Source of the DNA: CAVYWD01 sp963772225
GTDB lineage: Bacteria; Myxococcota; Myxococcia; Myxococcales; UBA5297
Assembly (NCBI GenBank): GCA_963772225.1
Contig: CAVYWD010000009.1
Location: 202,546-266,545, forward strand
DNA: 64,000 nt
Direction: 5' to 3'
Positions within the stretch are counted from its first letter, which is position 1; the number at the start of each line of letters is the position of its first letter. The position numbers were made by a program, and so were the translations under genes. Below are positions 37,043-47,500 of this stretch, in pieces. Under the pieces are notes generated by a model, which was given only the letters and a program-made list of their open reading frames with translations, was not told where the DNA came from and ran no database searches.

Positions 37043-37328
37043 AGCCGAAGGCAACCCTCTTCGGTTCCGGCTCGGCCGGGTTAGGAATGAGCGGCAAGCG
37101 CGCGGTGTTCGGGGCGCGCGGCGGATTTGCCGTCCTTTTACTCGGGCCGCGGGAAGCCCCAGGAGCTCGCAGGCGCGTTTGTTGTTGTGCGAGCCCGCGG
37201 CGGACCCTTAAATCGACGCCCGCTCGAGAGGCTCCTCCTGAGGAGCCGGGGGCGCCAAGGTGGGCCAGGCGGCGCCGCCGCTCGCTTCGGAAAATGCCTC
37301 CTCAAAGGCGCGCGAGGTCAAGACGCCC

Positions 37329-38318
<990 letters not shown>

Positions 38319-38365
38319 CGCCGCGGGCAGAAGTCGCCCCTACTTGCGAGCCAGAGAGCCCGGCC

Positions 38366-39247
38366 ATGGTCCCCAAGGAGCTCATCAAGAAGCTGCGGAA
38401 GATCGAGATCACCACGCGCCACGTCGTGAACGAGACGCTGGCGGGGCAGTACCACTCGGTCTTCAAGGGCCGCGGCATGACCTTCGAGGAGGTCCGGCCC
38501 TATCAGCAGGGCGACGACATCCGCAGCATCGACTGGAACGTCACCGCGCGGATGAACGACGCCTACATCAAGGTCTTCGCCGAGGAGCGCGAGCTGACTG
38601 TCATGCTGCTGGTCGACCTCTCGGCCTCGCAGGACTTCGGCTCCCGGGAGAAGACCAAGGGCGAGGTCGCCGCGGAGATCGCCGCGCTGCTCGCCTTCAG
38701 CGCCATCACCAATAACGACCGGGTGGGCCTCATCCTCTTCACCGACCGCGTCGAGCGCTTCGTGCCGCCCAAGAAGGGCCGCAAGCACGTCATGCGGCTC
38801 ATCACCGAGATCCTCAACGCCCGGCCGTCGGGGCGCGGCACCGACCTCTCCGCGGGGCTCGCCCACCTCGTCCACGTGGCCAAGCGCCGGGTGGTCGCCT
38901 TCCTCATCAGCGACTTCATCGCCGACCGCTTCGAGGAGTCGCTGCGCGTCACGGCCCGGCGGCACGACCTCGTCCCCATCGCGCTGAGGAATCCCCTGGA
39001 GGAGGGCCTGCCGAAGGCGGGCATCGCCCTGGTCGAGGACCCGGAGACGCTGGAGCGCGTGCGCGTCGACTTCGGGAGCGCCCAGGTCCGGGCGAAGTTC
39101 GCCGAGGTCGCGGCGGCCCGGCGCGGCGAGCGCGCCAAGGTCTTCCGCAAGCTCCGCCTCGACTCGGTGGAGATCAAGGCGGGCGAGGAGTACGTCCGGT
39201 CGCTCGTCACCTTCTTCCACGCCCGGGCCCGGAGGCTGGCCACCTGA
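38366..39247 (+). CDS. DUF58 protein of the Bat operon
   Basis: 293 residues. The family motif GRGMTFEEVRPYQQGDDIRS leads to DWNVTARM, and a degenerate VWA-like domain follows (VMLLVDLSASQDFG; VGLILFTDRVERFVPPKKG), with a partial MIDAS DxSxS. DUF58 proteins accompany MoxR and VWA proteins. The C-terminus carries ISDFIADRFEESLRV. Cytoplasmic location is likely. It lies between moxR and the BatA-type gene on the same strand. Confidence 0.93.
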   Translation: MVPKELIKKLRKIEITTRHVVNETLAGQYHSVFKGRGMTFEEVRPYQQGDDIRSIDWNVTARMNDAYIKVFAEERELTVMLLVDLSASQDFGSREKTKGEVAAEIAALLAFSAITNNDRVGLILFTDRVERFVPPKKGRKHVMRLITEILNARPSGRGTDLSAGLAHLVHVAKRRVVAFLISDFIADRFEESLRVTARRHDLVPIALRNPLEEGLPKAGIALVEDPETLERVRVDFGSAQVRAKFAEVAAARRGERAKVFRKLRLDSVEIKAGEEYVRSLVTFFHARARRLAT

Positions 39248-39268
39248 AGCGAGCGCGCCTAGACCCCC

Positions 39269-41290
39269 ATGACCCTGTGCTCTGCCCTCGCCGTCTCCCT
39301 CCTCTCTCTCGCCGCGCGCGCCGCGCCGCCCGGGGAGGCGACCGCCGAGAAGGTCCCCGACGCGACCCCGCACAGCGTCAACGCCACCGCCTTCCCCGAC
39401 AAGCTCCGCCTGGGCGAGGAGTTCACCCTCACCGTCACCGTCCGCGACGACAAGGACGTGCAGTACGAGCTCCCGGCCGACCTCTCGCTCGGCAAAGAGT
39501 TCGACGTGGTGCGCACCTCAGCGGCGCGCTCCGAGAAGGGCGGCGAAGTCGAGACCCGCTTCGAGGTCCACGCGCTCCTCTTCGACCTCGGCGAGCGCAC
39601 CCTTTCGGACCTGACGCTCCGCGCCTCCGCGCCGGCGGGCGAGCGGCGCCTCGTGGTCCCCTTGCCCAGGGTGACCGGCGCGGGCGACCTCCAGGCGGAC
39701 AGCAAGGCGGAGATGCAGGACATCATGCCGCCCGTTCCGCTGCGCGTCCCCCGCTACGCGGCCCTCTACGTCGCCGTCGGAGTCCTGGCGGCAGGCCTTT
39801 TCGCCCTCCTTCTCGTTCGCTGGGTTCGCGGCCGCCCGAAGCGCGTTCGCTCCGCGCCCCTTCCGCCGCCGCTGCCCGCCCACGTTCGCGCGCTGAAGGC
39901 GCTGGAGGACCTGCAGCGCGAGGACCTCCCCAGCCAGTCGCGCCATAAGGAATTCTACTTTCGCTTCTCGGAGATCCTGCGGGACTACCTGGGCGAGCGC
40001 TTCGGCGTGGCGGCGCTGGACATGACCACCGAGGAGCTCCTCGCCGCGCTCGCGCGGGTGCCGACGCCGGGCCTCGACTTCCGCGGCTTCGAGGCCTTCT
40101 GCCGCGAGGGCGACCTGGTGCGCTTCGCCCGGGCCCAGGCGAGCACGGCGAGCTGCAAGGCGTCGGTGGAGGAGGCCTTCGCCTTCGTGCGCGCCACCGT
40201 CCCGCCCGAGCCGCTGTCGCGCGAGCCCAAGGGGGCCGCCGCGCCGGCCGCGCCCTCGAAAGGAGCGGCTGCTAAGATGGACGGGACGCTCGTCTGGCAC
40301 GACCCCTGGGCGTTCCTGCTGCTCGCCGCGGCCCTGCCGCTGCTCTTGTTTCTCGCCCTGCGCGAGCGGCGCCGCGCGGCGGCCCTGCGCTTCCCGCTGG
40401 CGGGCCTCCTTCACGGCGTCCCGCGGGGCCTCGCGAACGTCTGGTGGCTGCCGCACGTCTTCCGCGCCCTCGCGGTCATTCTGGCGGTGACGGCCCTGGC
40501 TCGCCCGCAGCAGCGCAACGGCGCCGTGGCGCGCGACCTGTCGGTCGAGGGCATCGACATCGTCGTCGACTTCGACATCTCCACCTCCATGAACGCGGTC
40601 GACTTCCGCCCCAAGGACCGCATTTCGGTGGCCAAGGAGGTGCTGCGCAAGTTCATCGAGAGCCGCAAGAACGACCGCATGGGCCTGGTGGTCTTCGCCG
40701 GCGAGGCGTACACGCAGGCGCCGCTGACGCTCGACTACCACGTCCTCGGCGAGATCCTCGAGTCGGTGAAGACCGGCCTCATCGAGGACGGCACCGCCAT
40801 CGGCAACGCGCTCGCCACCGCGCTCAACCGCCTGCGCGAGTCCGACGCCAAGAGCAAGGTCATCATCCTCATCACCGACGGCGACAACAACGCGGGCAAC
40901 ATCTCGCCCATGGAGGCCGCGGCCATCGCCAAGAGCTTGGGCGTCAAGGTCTACTGCATCATGGTGGGCAAGGGCGGCATGGTCGCCTTCCCTGCCGGCC
41001 CCGACCTCTTCGGCTCCCTCACCTACCGCGAGGTGGAGATCCCGGTGAACCCCGAGCTGCTCAAATCCATCGCCCGCGAGACCGGCGGCAGCTTCTACAA
41101 CGCCGTGGACCGGACCACCCTGGAGAGCGGCCTCAGCGACATCCTGAACCAGCTGGAGAAGACCAAGCTCTACCAGTCGGGCGGCTACGAAAACATGTCC
41201 GAGCAGTACGACTTCTTCCTGCTCGGCGCGGCGGCGTGCCTGTTGGTCGAGCTCTTGCTTGGCGCGACGCGCCTGCGGAGCTTCCCGTGA
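39269..41290 (+). CDS. batA: Fused DUF4381-like membrane protein and BatA-type VWA protein
   Basis: 673 residues read as one frame. The first ~330 have a signal peptide, a beta-sandwich-like domain (LGEEFTLTVTVRDDKDVQYE), a membrane helix (YVAVGVLAAGLFALLLVRWV) and a DUF4381-like cytosolic helical part. The rest, from Met at 40277, is a BatA protein: two membrane helices, a VWA domain with MIDAS IVVDFDISTSMNAVDF and a C-terminal helix. Normally these are separate genes. A Shine-Dalgarno-like AGGAG at 40261-40265 precedes ATG 40277, so either a natural fusion or a lost stop is possible. The bat genes are linked to envelope-stress and oxygen tolerance. Confidence 0.8.
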   Translation: MTLCSALAVSLLSLAARAAPPGEATAEKVPDATPHSVNATAFPDKLRLGEEFTLTVTVRDDKDVQYELPADLSLGKEFDVVRTSAARSEKGGEVETRFEVHALLFDLGERTLSDLTLRASAPAGERRLVVPLPRVTGAGDLQADSKAEMQDIMPPVPLRVPRYAALYVAVGVLAAGLFALLLVRWVRGRPKRVRSAPLPPPLPAHVRALKALEDLQREDLPSQSRHKEFYFRFSEILRDYLGERFGVAALDMTTEELLAALARVPTPGLDFRGFEAFCREGDLVRFARAQASTASCKASVEEAFAFVRATVPPEPLSREPKGAAAPAAPSKGAAAKMDGTLVWHDPWAFLLLAAALPLLLFLALRERRRAAALRFPLAGLLHGVPRGLANVWWLPHVFRALAVILAVTALARPQQRNGAVARDLSVEGIDIVVDFDISTSMNAVDFRPKDRISVAKEVLRKFIESRKNDRMGLVVFAGEAYTQAPLTLDYHVLGEILESVKTGLIEDGTAIGNALATALNRLRESDAKSKVIILITDGDNNAGNISPMEAAAIAKSLGVKVYCIMVGKGGMVAFPAGPDLFGSLTYREVEIPVNPELLKSIARETGGSFYNAVDRTTLESGLSDILNQLEKTKLYQSGGYENMSEQYDFFLLGAAACLLVELLLGATRLRSFP

Positions 41291-42347
41291 CCGCGCTCCA
41301 ATTCTCGCTCCTGGGCTACGCGGTCCGGCTCGCCCAGCCGGAGTACCTCTTTGGCCTCTTCGCGGCGCTCCTGGCGCTCGCCGCGGCCATCGTTTCCGCG
41401 CGCGCCCGGCAGCGCGAGCTCGAGCGGGCCTTCGCGGCCCCCCCCGCGGCCGGGCGGCGCCCAGGCCTCGGCGCTGCGCCACGGCATCAAAGGCTCCATG
41501 GGCGCGCTGGCGCTCGCGCTCTTCGCCATCGCCCTGGCGCAGCCCCAGTGCGGCACCCATCCCGAGCTCGCCAAGCGCTTCGGCATCGACCTCGTCGTCG
41601 CCCTGGACGCCTCCTCCTCCATGCTGGCCAAGGACATCAAGCCGAGCCGCATCGAGCGCGCCAAGCTCGAGCTGTCGAGCCTGCTCGACCGGCTCAAGGG
41701 CGACCGGGTAGGCATCGTGGTCTTCGCCGGCGACGCCTTCACCCAGTGCCCGCTGACCAGCGACTACGCCGCGGCCAAGATGTTCCTGAGCGCCATCGAC
41801 CCCGCGGCCATGCCGGTGCAGGGCACGAACCTCGACCGCGCGCTCGAAGAGTCCAAGACCCTGCTCGTCGACGCCGAGCTCGGCGCCAAGGCCCGCGCCA
41901 TCGTGCTGCTCACCGACGGCGAGGACAACTCCAGCGAAAACCTCGACCGCCGCCTCGACGAGCTCAAGGACCTGGGCATCCGCGTCTTGGCGGTGGGCAT
42001 CGGGTCGACCACCGGCGAGCCCATCCCAGAGGTCGACAAGCGCGGCACCTTCGTGGGCTACAAGAAGGACCGCTCGGGCGCGACCGTCATGAGCCGCCTC
42101 GACGAGGCGGGCTCGCCTCCATCGCCGACCGCACCGGCGGCGCTACATCCACTCCACCGCCGGCGACGTCGGCGTCGAAGAAGTCCACCAGGAGCTCGAC
42201 CGGCTCGACAAGGCCGAGCTCGAGAGCCGGCTGACGGTGAAGTCCGAGGAGCGCTACCCGTACTTCCACTTTCCGGGGCTCCTCCTCATCCTCGGCGCGG
42301 CCGCGCTCCGGCCCGCCCGCGCCGCGCCCCGGGAGACCGCGCCATGA
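41287..42347 (+). CDS. batB: BatB-type VWA membrane protein (frameshifted)
   Basis: About 350 residues after repair. GTG 41287 overlaps the preceding stop (GTGA). N-terminal membrane helices are followed by a VWA domain with MIDAS VVALDASSSMLAKDI and VLLTDGEDNSSENL, then a C-terminal helix (FHFPGLLLILGAAALRP). Three breaks occur: a C8 run near 41440 that should be C7, and two lost C bases in GGCC contexts near 42107 and 42135. After repair the final segment reads ASIADRTGGRYIHSTAGDV, the family consensus. Its stop overlaps the batC start (ATGA). Confidence 0.85.
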
Positions 42348-43264
42348 CGGCCCTGCGCGCCTTGGCGCTCGCCCTGCCCTGCGCGGCGCTCGCGCTGCCC
42401 GCGCTCGCCCGCGGCGCGCTCTTCGAGGGCGACCACCCGCTCGTCCGCCAGGGCACCGAGGCCTACCAGAAGGGCGACTATGACGGCGCGCTGCGCGCTT
42501 TCGAGGAGGCCTCGCGCGAGCTGCCGGGCCGCGCCGAGCTCCAGTACGACCTGGGCGACGTGTACATGAAGCTCGGGCGCCCCGACGACGCCAAGCGGGC
42601 CTTCGAAGCCGCGCTCTCCGGGGCGGACGACAAGCTCAAGGCCCGCGACTACTTCAACCTGGGCAACGCGCTCGCCGGCCTGCAGCAAAAGCAGGACGCC
42701 GCGGCCGCGTATCGCCAGGCGCTCAAGGTGGACCCGCACTTCGAGCCGGCGCGCCACAACCTGGAGCTCCTCCTGCGCAAGCCGCCCGACGAGAACCCGT
42801 CGCCGGGCGACGGCGGGCAGGGCGACGCGGGCCAGGACGGCGGCCAGCAGAAGGACGGCGGCCGCTGGAAAGAGGGCCCCGACGCGGGCGCGGACGGCGG
42901 CGCCGATGCGGGCGGCGACGAGAACGGGAGCGGCGACGCGGGCCGGGACGGCGGCTCTCCCGACGGCGGGGCCAAGGGCGACGGCGGCCAGCCGCAGGAC
43001 GGCGGGCAAGGCGCGGGACAGAGCTCGGGCGAAGGTGGCGCGGACGGCGGCGCCGACGCCGGGGCGGGCGCGGGGGGCCGGGACGGCGGCGCTCAAGCCA
43101 AGAACAATCAGGAGCGGCAGGACGCCAAGACCGACCCCAAGAAAGTGGACCAGCAGGAGGCCGAGCGGATGCTCGACGCCATGCGCCGCAACGAAAAGCA
43201 GTTCCTGATGATGCAGCACTCGAAAAAGGCCAAGCCCCGTGCACACCCGGACAGAGACTGGTAG
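42344..43264 (+). CDS. batC: BatC-type TPR protein with Asp/Gly-rich tail
   Basis: 306 residues. A signal peptide (LALALPCAALALPALARG) precedes three TPR units (EAYQKGDYDGALRAFEEAS; LGDVYMKLGRPDDAKRAFEA; AAAYRQALKVDPHFEPARHN). Then comes a ~100-residue Gly/Asp/Ala-rich stretch with many DGG and DAG repeats, and a charged end (QQEAERMLDAMRRNEKQFLM) that matches the BatC/BatE-like family terminus. It is probably periplasmic, anchored at the inner membrane. The low-complexity tract is longer than usual. The batD start lies 26 bases inside its 3' end. Confidence 0.85.
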   Translation: MTALRALALALPCAALALPALARGALFEGDHPLVRQGTEAYQKGDYDGALRAFEEASRELPGRAELQYDLGDVYMKLGRPDDAKRAFEAALSGADDKLKARDYFNLGNALAGLQQKQDAAAAYRQALKVDPHFEPARHNLELLLRKPPDENPSPGDGGQGDAGQDGGQQKDGGRWKEGPDAGADGGADAGGDENGSGDAGRDGGSPDGGAKGDGGQPQDGGQGAGQSSGEGGADGGADAGAGAGGRDGGAQAKNNQERQDAKTDPKKVDQQEAERMLDAMRRNEKQFLMMQHSKKAKPRAHPDRDW

Positions 43265-45200
43265 GGCGCGTGCCGCGGTCGCGGCCGCGGTCCTCTTCCT
43301 GTGCCCCGCCGCCGCCGCGGGGGCCGAGGTCGACTTCTACGCGACGGTCGACAGGGACCAGCTTTCCGCGGACGACACCCTCACGCTGACGGTCACGCTC
43401 TCCGAGGACGCCCACAACCCGGGCCAGGACGAGGTGAAGCTTCCCGAGGCGCCGGACTTCGAGGTGCTCAGCCGGACGCAGAGCTCGCGCACCGAGTTCT
43501 CCATGTCCGGCTCCGGGCCGCCGACCTTTCGCAAGGTGCGCGAGTTCACCATCCTCTTGAGCCCGCGGCGGGCGGGGACGTTCCTCATCAAGCCCGGGCG
43601 CCTGAACCGCCAGGGCAAGGTCTTCGAGACCGGCGCCATCAAGGTGAAGGTCGTGGCGGCGTCGGCCCCCGGAGGCGGCCGGCCGCGGCAGGCCCAGCCT
43701 TCTTCCCCTCAGCCCAACAATCCGTTCGGCATCCCCGGCTTCCCGGGCGGCCTCCTCGGCGACAATCCGGACGCCCAGGAGCTGCTCAACCAGTTCTTCG
43801 GCGGGAGCCGCCCGGCGAGCGACAGCGACCTGTACGTGCGCACGTACGTCGACAAGAAGCAGGCGGTGCTGGGTGAGCAGGTCACGTTCTCGACCTACCT
43901 CTTCGCCCGCGTCAACATCAGCAGCGTCGACAACTTCAAGATGCCCCGTCTCGACGGCTTCTGGTCCGAGGACCTGGAGAGCCCTCGAGCAAATCACCGG
44001 CGAGCTCAAGACCATCGACGGCGTGCCGTACCGCGTCTTTCTCTTGCGCAAGCGGGCAATCTTCCCGCTCAAGGTCGGCCGCCAGACTCTGGAGCCGGTG
44101 GAGGTGGACGTCTCCACGGGCTTCGGGCTCATGCTCTCGGGCCGCAAGGTCCACCGGGCGAGCGCGCCGCTCACGCTCGACGTGGAGCCGCTCCCGCCCG
44201 GCGCGCCTTCGGGGTTCTCCAGCGCCAACGTGGGGCAGTGGCGGCTGTCGAGCGAGGCCACGCCGACGGCAGTGCCGCTGGGCCAGCCGCTGACGTTCAA
44301 GGTGGTCCTGGAGGGCACCGGCAACCTCCACGATGTCGCGGTGCCGCGGCTGCCGCCGGTGCCCGGCTTCAAGAAAATCTACGACCCGACGACGTCCGAG
44401 AAGGTGGCGACGGCCAAGGCGCGTTTCGGCGGCCGGCGCACGCTCGAGTACCTCATGATGCCGGAGCAGACCGGCACCTTCGAGCTGCCGGCGCTCTCCC
44501 TCGCCTTCTTCAATCCCTCGACGCGCGTGTACCAGACCGCGAGCACTCAGCCCGTCTCGGTGCGCGTCGACCCCGGCTCGGCGCCGGCGGTCGCCAGCGC
44601 CGGCGCGGGGACCGCTCCCGGCGCGCCGGCGGACCGCGCCGTCAACGTGCTCGGCTCGAACGGCCTGAGGCCCCTGCGCTACAAGGCGGAGCTGTCGCGC
44701 CCGGCGCCGCCGCTCTGGCGCAAGGACGGCTTCGCCTGGCTCGCGGCCTCGCCGCTGGCGCTCTGGGCGGGCCTCGCCGGCGCGGGGTTCTTCTACTCGG
44801 CGCTCACGCGCAAGGACCCGGAGGGGCGCCAAGCGCAAGGCGGGCAGCCGAGCGCGGCGCCGCCTGAAGCGGGCCGAGGAGCTCTTGGCCCGGCGCGAGG
44901 CCGACGAGTTTTACGCCGAGGTCCAGCGCGCGCTGTCCGACTACCTGGTGGACAAGCTGCTCTCGCCCGTTGCGGGGCTCACGCGCGCCGAGCTGACGAT
45001 GCGCCTCTTGGGCGCGGGCTTGAGCGCGCCGGGGGCTCAGCGCCTGTGCGCCGTGCTCGACACCTGCGACGCAGGGCCGCTTCGCGCCGGGCGCGGGCGA
45101 GGTGGCGGCCATGGAGCGGCTGCTCGCCGAGGCCTCGGCCTCCATGCAAGAGCTCGAGGCGGCGCGGCTGTCGGTCGGGGCCGCGGAGGTGAGCGCATGA
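43239..45200 (+). CDS. batD: BatD protein (frameshifted)
   Basis: About 650 residues after repair. A signal peptide (AAVAAAVLFLCPAAAAGA) is followed by repeated beta-sandwich domains (ADDTLTLTVTLSEDAHNPGQ; GEQVTFSTYLFARVNISSV; LGQPLTFKVVLEGTGNLHDV), a membrane helix (LWAGLAGAGFFYSAL) and a cytosolic helical tail (ADEFYAEVQRALSDYLVDKL). GTG 43239 starts inside batC. Frameshifts are near 43985 (CCC probably CC), near 44840 and near 45073 (GGGCC probably GGCC). Repaired ends give the expected family order. The stop overlaps the batE ATG. Confidence 0.85.
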
Positions 45201-45999
45201 GCAGGGTCGCGGCGTTCGCGGCGTTGGCCTTGGCGGCCTGCTTCGCGCTGCCCGCGCGGGCGGAGCCGGTGCAGAGCTACCTGACACAGGCCGAGGCGGA
45301 GGGGCTCTTTCGCAAGGCCAACGACGCCTGCCTGAAGGACGACCTGAAGGCCGGCGTGGAGGGGCTGAGAGGCGTTGGTGCGCGCCGGCTGGGGCAACGC
45401 CGACGTGCTGTTCAATCTGGGGACCGCCGAGCTCCGCCAGGGCCAGCTCGGGATGGCGACGCTGTCTCTCGAGCGCGCGCTGCGACTCGACCCCGCCGAC
45501 GCCGACGCGCGGGCGAACCTGGAAGTGGCCCACAAGATGCGGGTCGACAAGCTGGTGGGGGCGCCGGAGGAGGTCGGCGGCGAGGAGCCGTTCGCCTCGC
45601 GCCTGGCGAGCCACACGCAGGGCGACGCTTGGGCCGCCGCGTTCCTCGCGCTCTGGCTGGCCGCGGGCGCTGCTTTTCTCGCCCGCCGGTGGGCGCCGGC
45701 GCGGCTGCGGGGATCGCTCCTTGGCGCTGGGCTCTTGGCGGCCGCGGCTGCGGTTCCCTGCGCGGCGGTGACGGCGGTGCACGCCTATGTCGAGGCCGGC
45801 GGCCGCGACGCCATCGTGGTCGCCCCGAGCCTCAAGGTCCGCGAGGGGCCGCAGGAGTCCTTCAAGGCGAGCTTCGAGGTCCACGAGGGCCTCGAGGTGA
45901 GAAAGCTCGACCGCGAGGGGCGCTTACGGCGAATTCGGCTCGGCGAACGGCCTCCAGGGGTGGATTGCGGGCGAGGGGGCAGTGGAGATTTCGCAGTGA
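45197..45999 (+). CDS. batE: BatE-type TPR/SH3 membrane protein (frameshifted)
   Basis: About 268 residues after repair. A signal peptide (AAFAALALAACFALPARA) is followed by TPR units (ALVRAGWGNADVLFNLGTAE; LSLERALRLDPADADARANL), two membrane helices (AAFLALWLAAGAAFLARR; LLGAGLLAAAAAVPCAAV) and a C-terminal bacterial SH3 domain (VVAPSLKVREGPQESFKASF). Frameshifts occur near 45370 and 45950; repairing the second restores IRLANGLQGWIAG, the SH3 ending. It is the last gene of the operon. Confidence 0.83.
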
Positions 46000-46072
46000 C
46001 GAGGGCCGATTTCAGCCATCGGTGAATCGCAATCGACGCCGAGCGCTGAGAGGCCGCAGCGACGGAGACCGA

Positions 46073-46228
46073 ATGGCCACGTACCCTGGCGCCAAGCCCT
46101 CTTTCCTGCAGCAGGCGTTCACGGGCCTCTGCGACGGCGGCCAGTGGAAGGAAGGCGGCATGCAGCTCCTCGGTCGTCCCCGAGCCCGATGGGCTCACCT
46201 ATCAGATTCTGGCGTCGTCAGGCGCATG
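46073..46228 (+). CDS. Small hypothetical protein (frameshifted)
   Basis: The frame from ATG 46073 reads MATYPGAKPSFLQQAFTGLC, and after a one-base repair near 46168 ends VVPEPDGLTYQILASSGA. That gives about 51 residues with a stop at 46226-46228. I do not recognise it. Codon use is reasonable and it lies between batE and the GT39-like gene, but there is no strong ribosome site. Confidence 0.3.
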
Positions 46229-46268
46229 ATGCAGCGCCCATGTTGTCGGCGAAGAACGCGTGCTCGAC

Positions 46269-47470
46269 ATGAACTTAGCGCAAGGCTTTTCCGATTCCCC
46301 GGAAGCTTCCGCCGGGGTTGAAGAGCCGCCTCGCATTCCCGGCGGACGCACTCTGGCCTTGGAGCTGATCGCCGGAGTGGCGGCGGGTGCTCATCTTCGG
46401 CCTGCCCTCGCTCGCCTTCCCTTTAGGAGCGGATCAGGGGCAACAGGCCGCCATCGGGCGCCTCATTGCCGAGGGCCATGTCCTTTATCGAGACCTCTGG
46501 GACAACCGGTCGCCGGGAATCTACCTATTTGCCGCACTGGCGTGGCGGTTGGGGCTCGATGGAATGAGCGGGGTTCGCATCTTCGACCTGGTTTGGCAGA
46601 TGCTGACCGCCTCAGGGCTGGGGCTGATGGCGTGGCGTCTGAGCCGGTTGCGCGGTAGCGCTGCGCTCGCAGCGGCTTTTTATGGCTTCACTTACTACGG
46701 ACAGGGAAACTACTGGCACACATGCCAGCCCGATGGGAAGTTGGCGCTCTTTGCTGCCGCGGGATGGTTGCTCATCTCCGATAGTGATCGGCTCACGCCC
46801 TGGCGCCTGGCCTCGCCGAGGCCGTGGGGTTGCGCCTTCCTCACCAGTTCTCCCGGGGCTGCTCCTGGCCTTGCCGTTGGTGGCGGCGCTCCCCGCCGTG
46901 AATCGGCCGCGTTGGATTCGAATGCTTCTTTGGTTCGGCGGCGCGGTTCTCGTCACCGTGGGTGCCTGGCTCGGCTACTGCGCAGCGGTGGGCTCTCTTC
47001 GAGCGCTGTGGGCCAATACGGTGCTCTTCAATCGTGGGTACCGGCTCCTGGGCGCGGAAATTTCGGGCATAGCTGCGGCGGCGCATGAAGCCCTCGCTAT
47101 TGCCTTGGAGCATCGAGAGGTCCTGGCGCCTCTCATCCTCGTGCCGTTGGCGATCCCGTACACGGGTCGGCAAGCGGTTCGGGTGCCGCTCGCCTGGCTA
47201 GTCTCCGGGCTCGGGATGTTCGTCGTCCAGGGCAAGTTCTTCTCCATGCACTATTACTCGGTGCTGGCGCCGTTGGCGCTCCTCTCGGCCATCGTCTGGT
47301 GCGCCGTGGCGACGCGCGTGCGCGAGCATCGGCCATGGCGCCAGCGGGCGACCTGGATCGCCGCGCTGCTTCTTTCGTTGGCCGCCGGCTATCGGACCGC
47401 ATTCACCTGGGAGCACTCCGCCGCAGCTGCGCTCCGCGCGACCGAAAGCGCGGCCGGCGTGGACCTTGCA
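46269..47470 (+). CDS. GT39-like integral membrane glycosyltransferase, truncated
   Basis: About 400 residues of a polytopic membrane protein. The segment RLIAEGHVLYRDLWDNRSPG fits the acidic donor loop of ArnT/PMT-type (GT39/GT83) glycosyltransferases. Several hydrophobic helices follow (IRMLLWFGGAVLVTVGAWLG; LVSGLGMFVVQGKFF). Frameshifts occur near 46378 and 46818. Third-position GC is lower than in the upstream genes. The coding character ends at about 47,465, where antisense recG begins, so the C-terminal domain is missing. Confidence 0.65.
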
Positions 47471-47500
47471 AGAGCCAGATGTCGAGCCTTGCAGGAGCCG
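47463..47500. other. Junction between two genomic sources
   Basis: On the left, the plus-strand GT39-like protein loses coding sense near 47,465. On the right, minus-strand recG ends mid-helicase near 47,470. Two near-identical 17-base words (CTTGCAAGAGCCAGATG and CTTGCAGGAGCCGGATG) lie about 25 bases apart here, giving microhomology at the break. Confidence 0.75.

Larger units (their letters stand above)
36628..37328. other. Long intergenic region before the Bat operon
   Basis: 701 bases with no convincing gene. It holds two inverted repeats (listed separately), a cluster of ATCGAC-type short repeats around 36697-36721 and C/A-rich repeats of CCAGGCTCC and AGACCCC around 36978-37012. The moxR promoter should be at its right end. 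GC is lower in its middle than in flanking genes. Confidence 0.5.
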
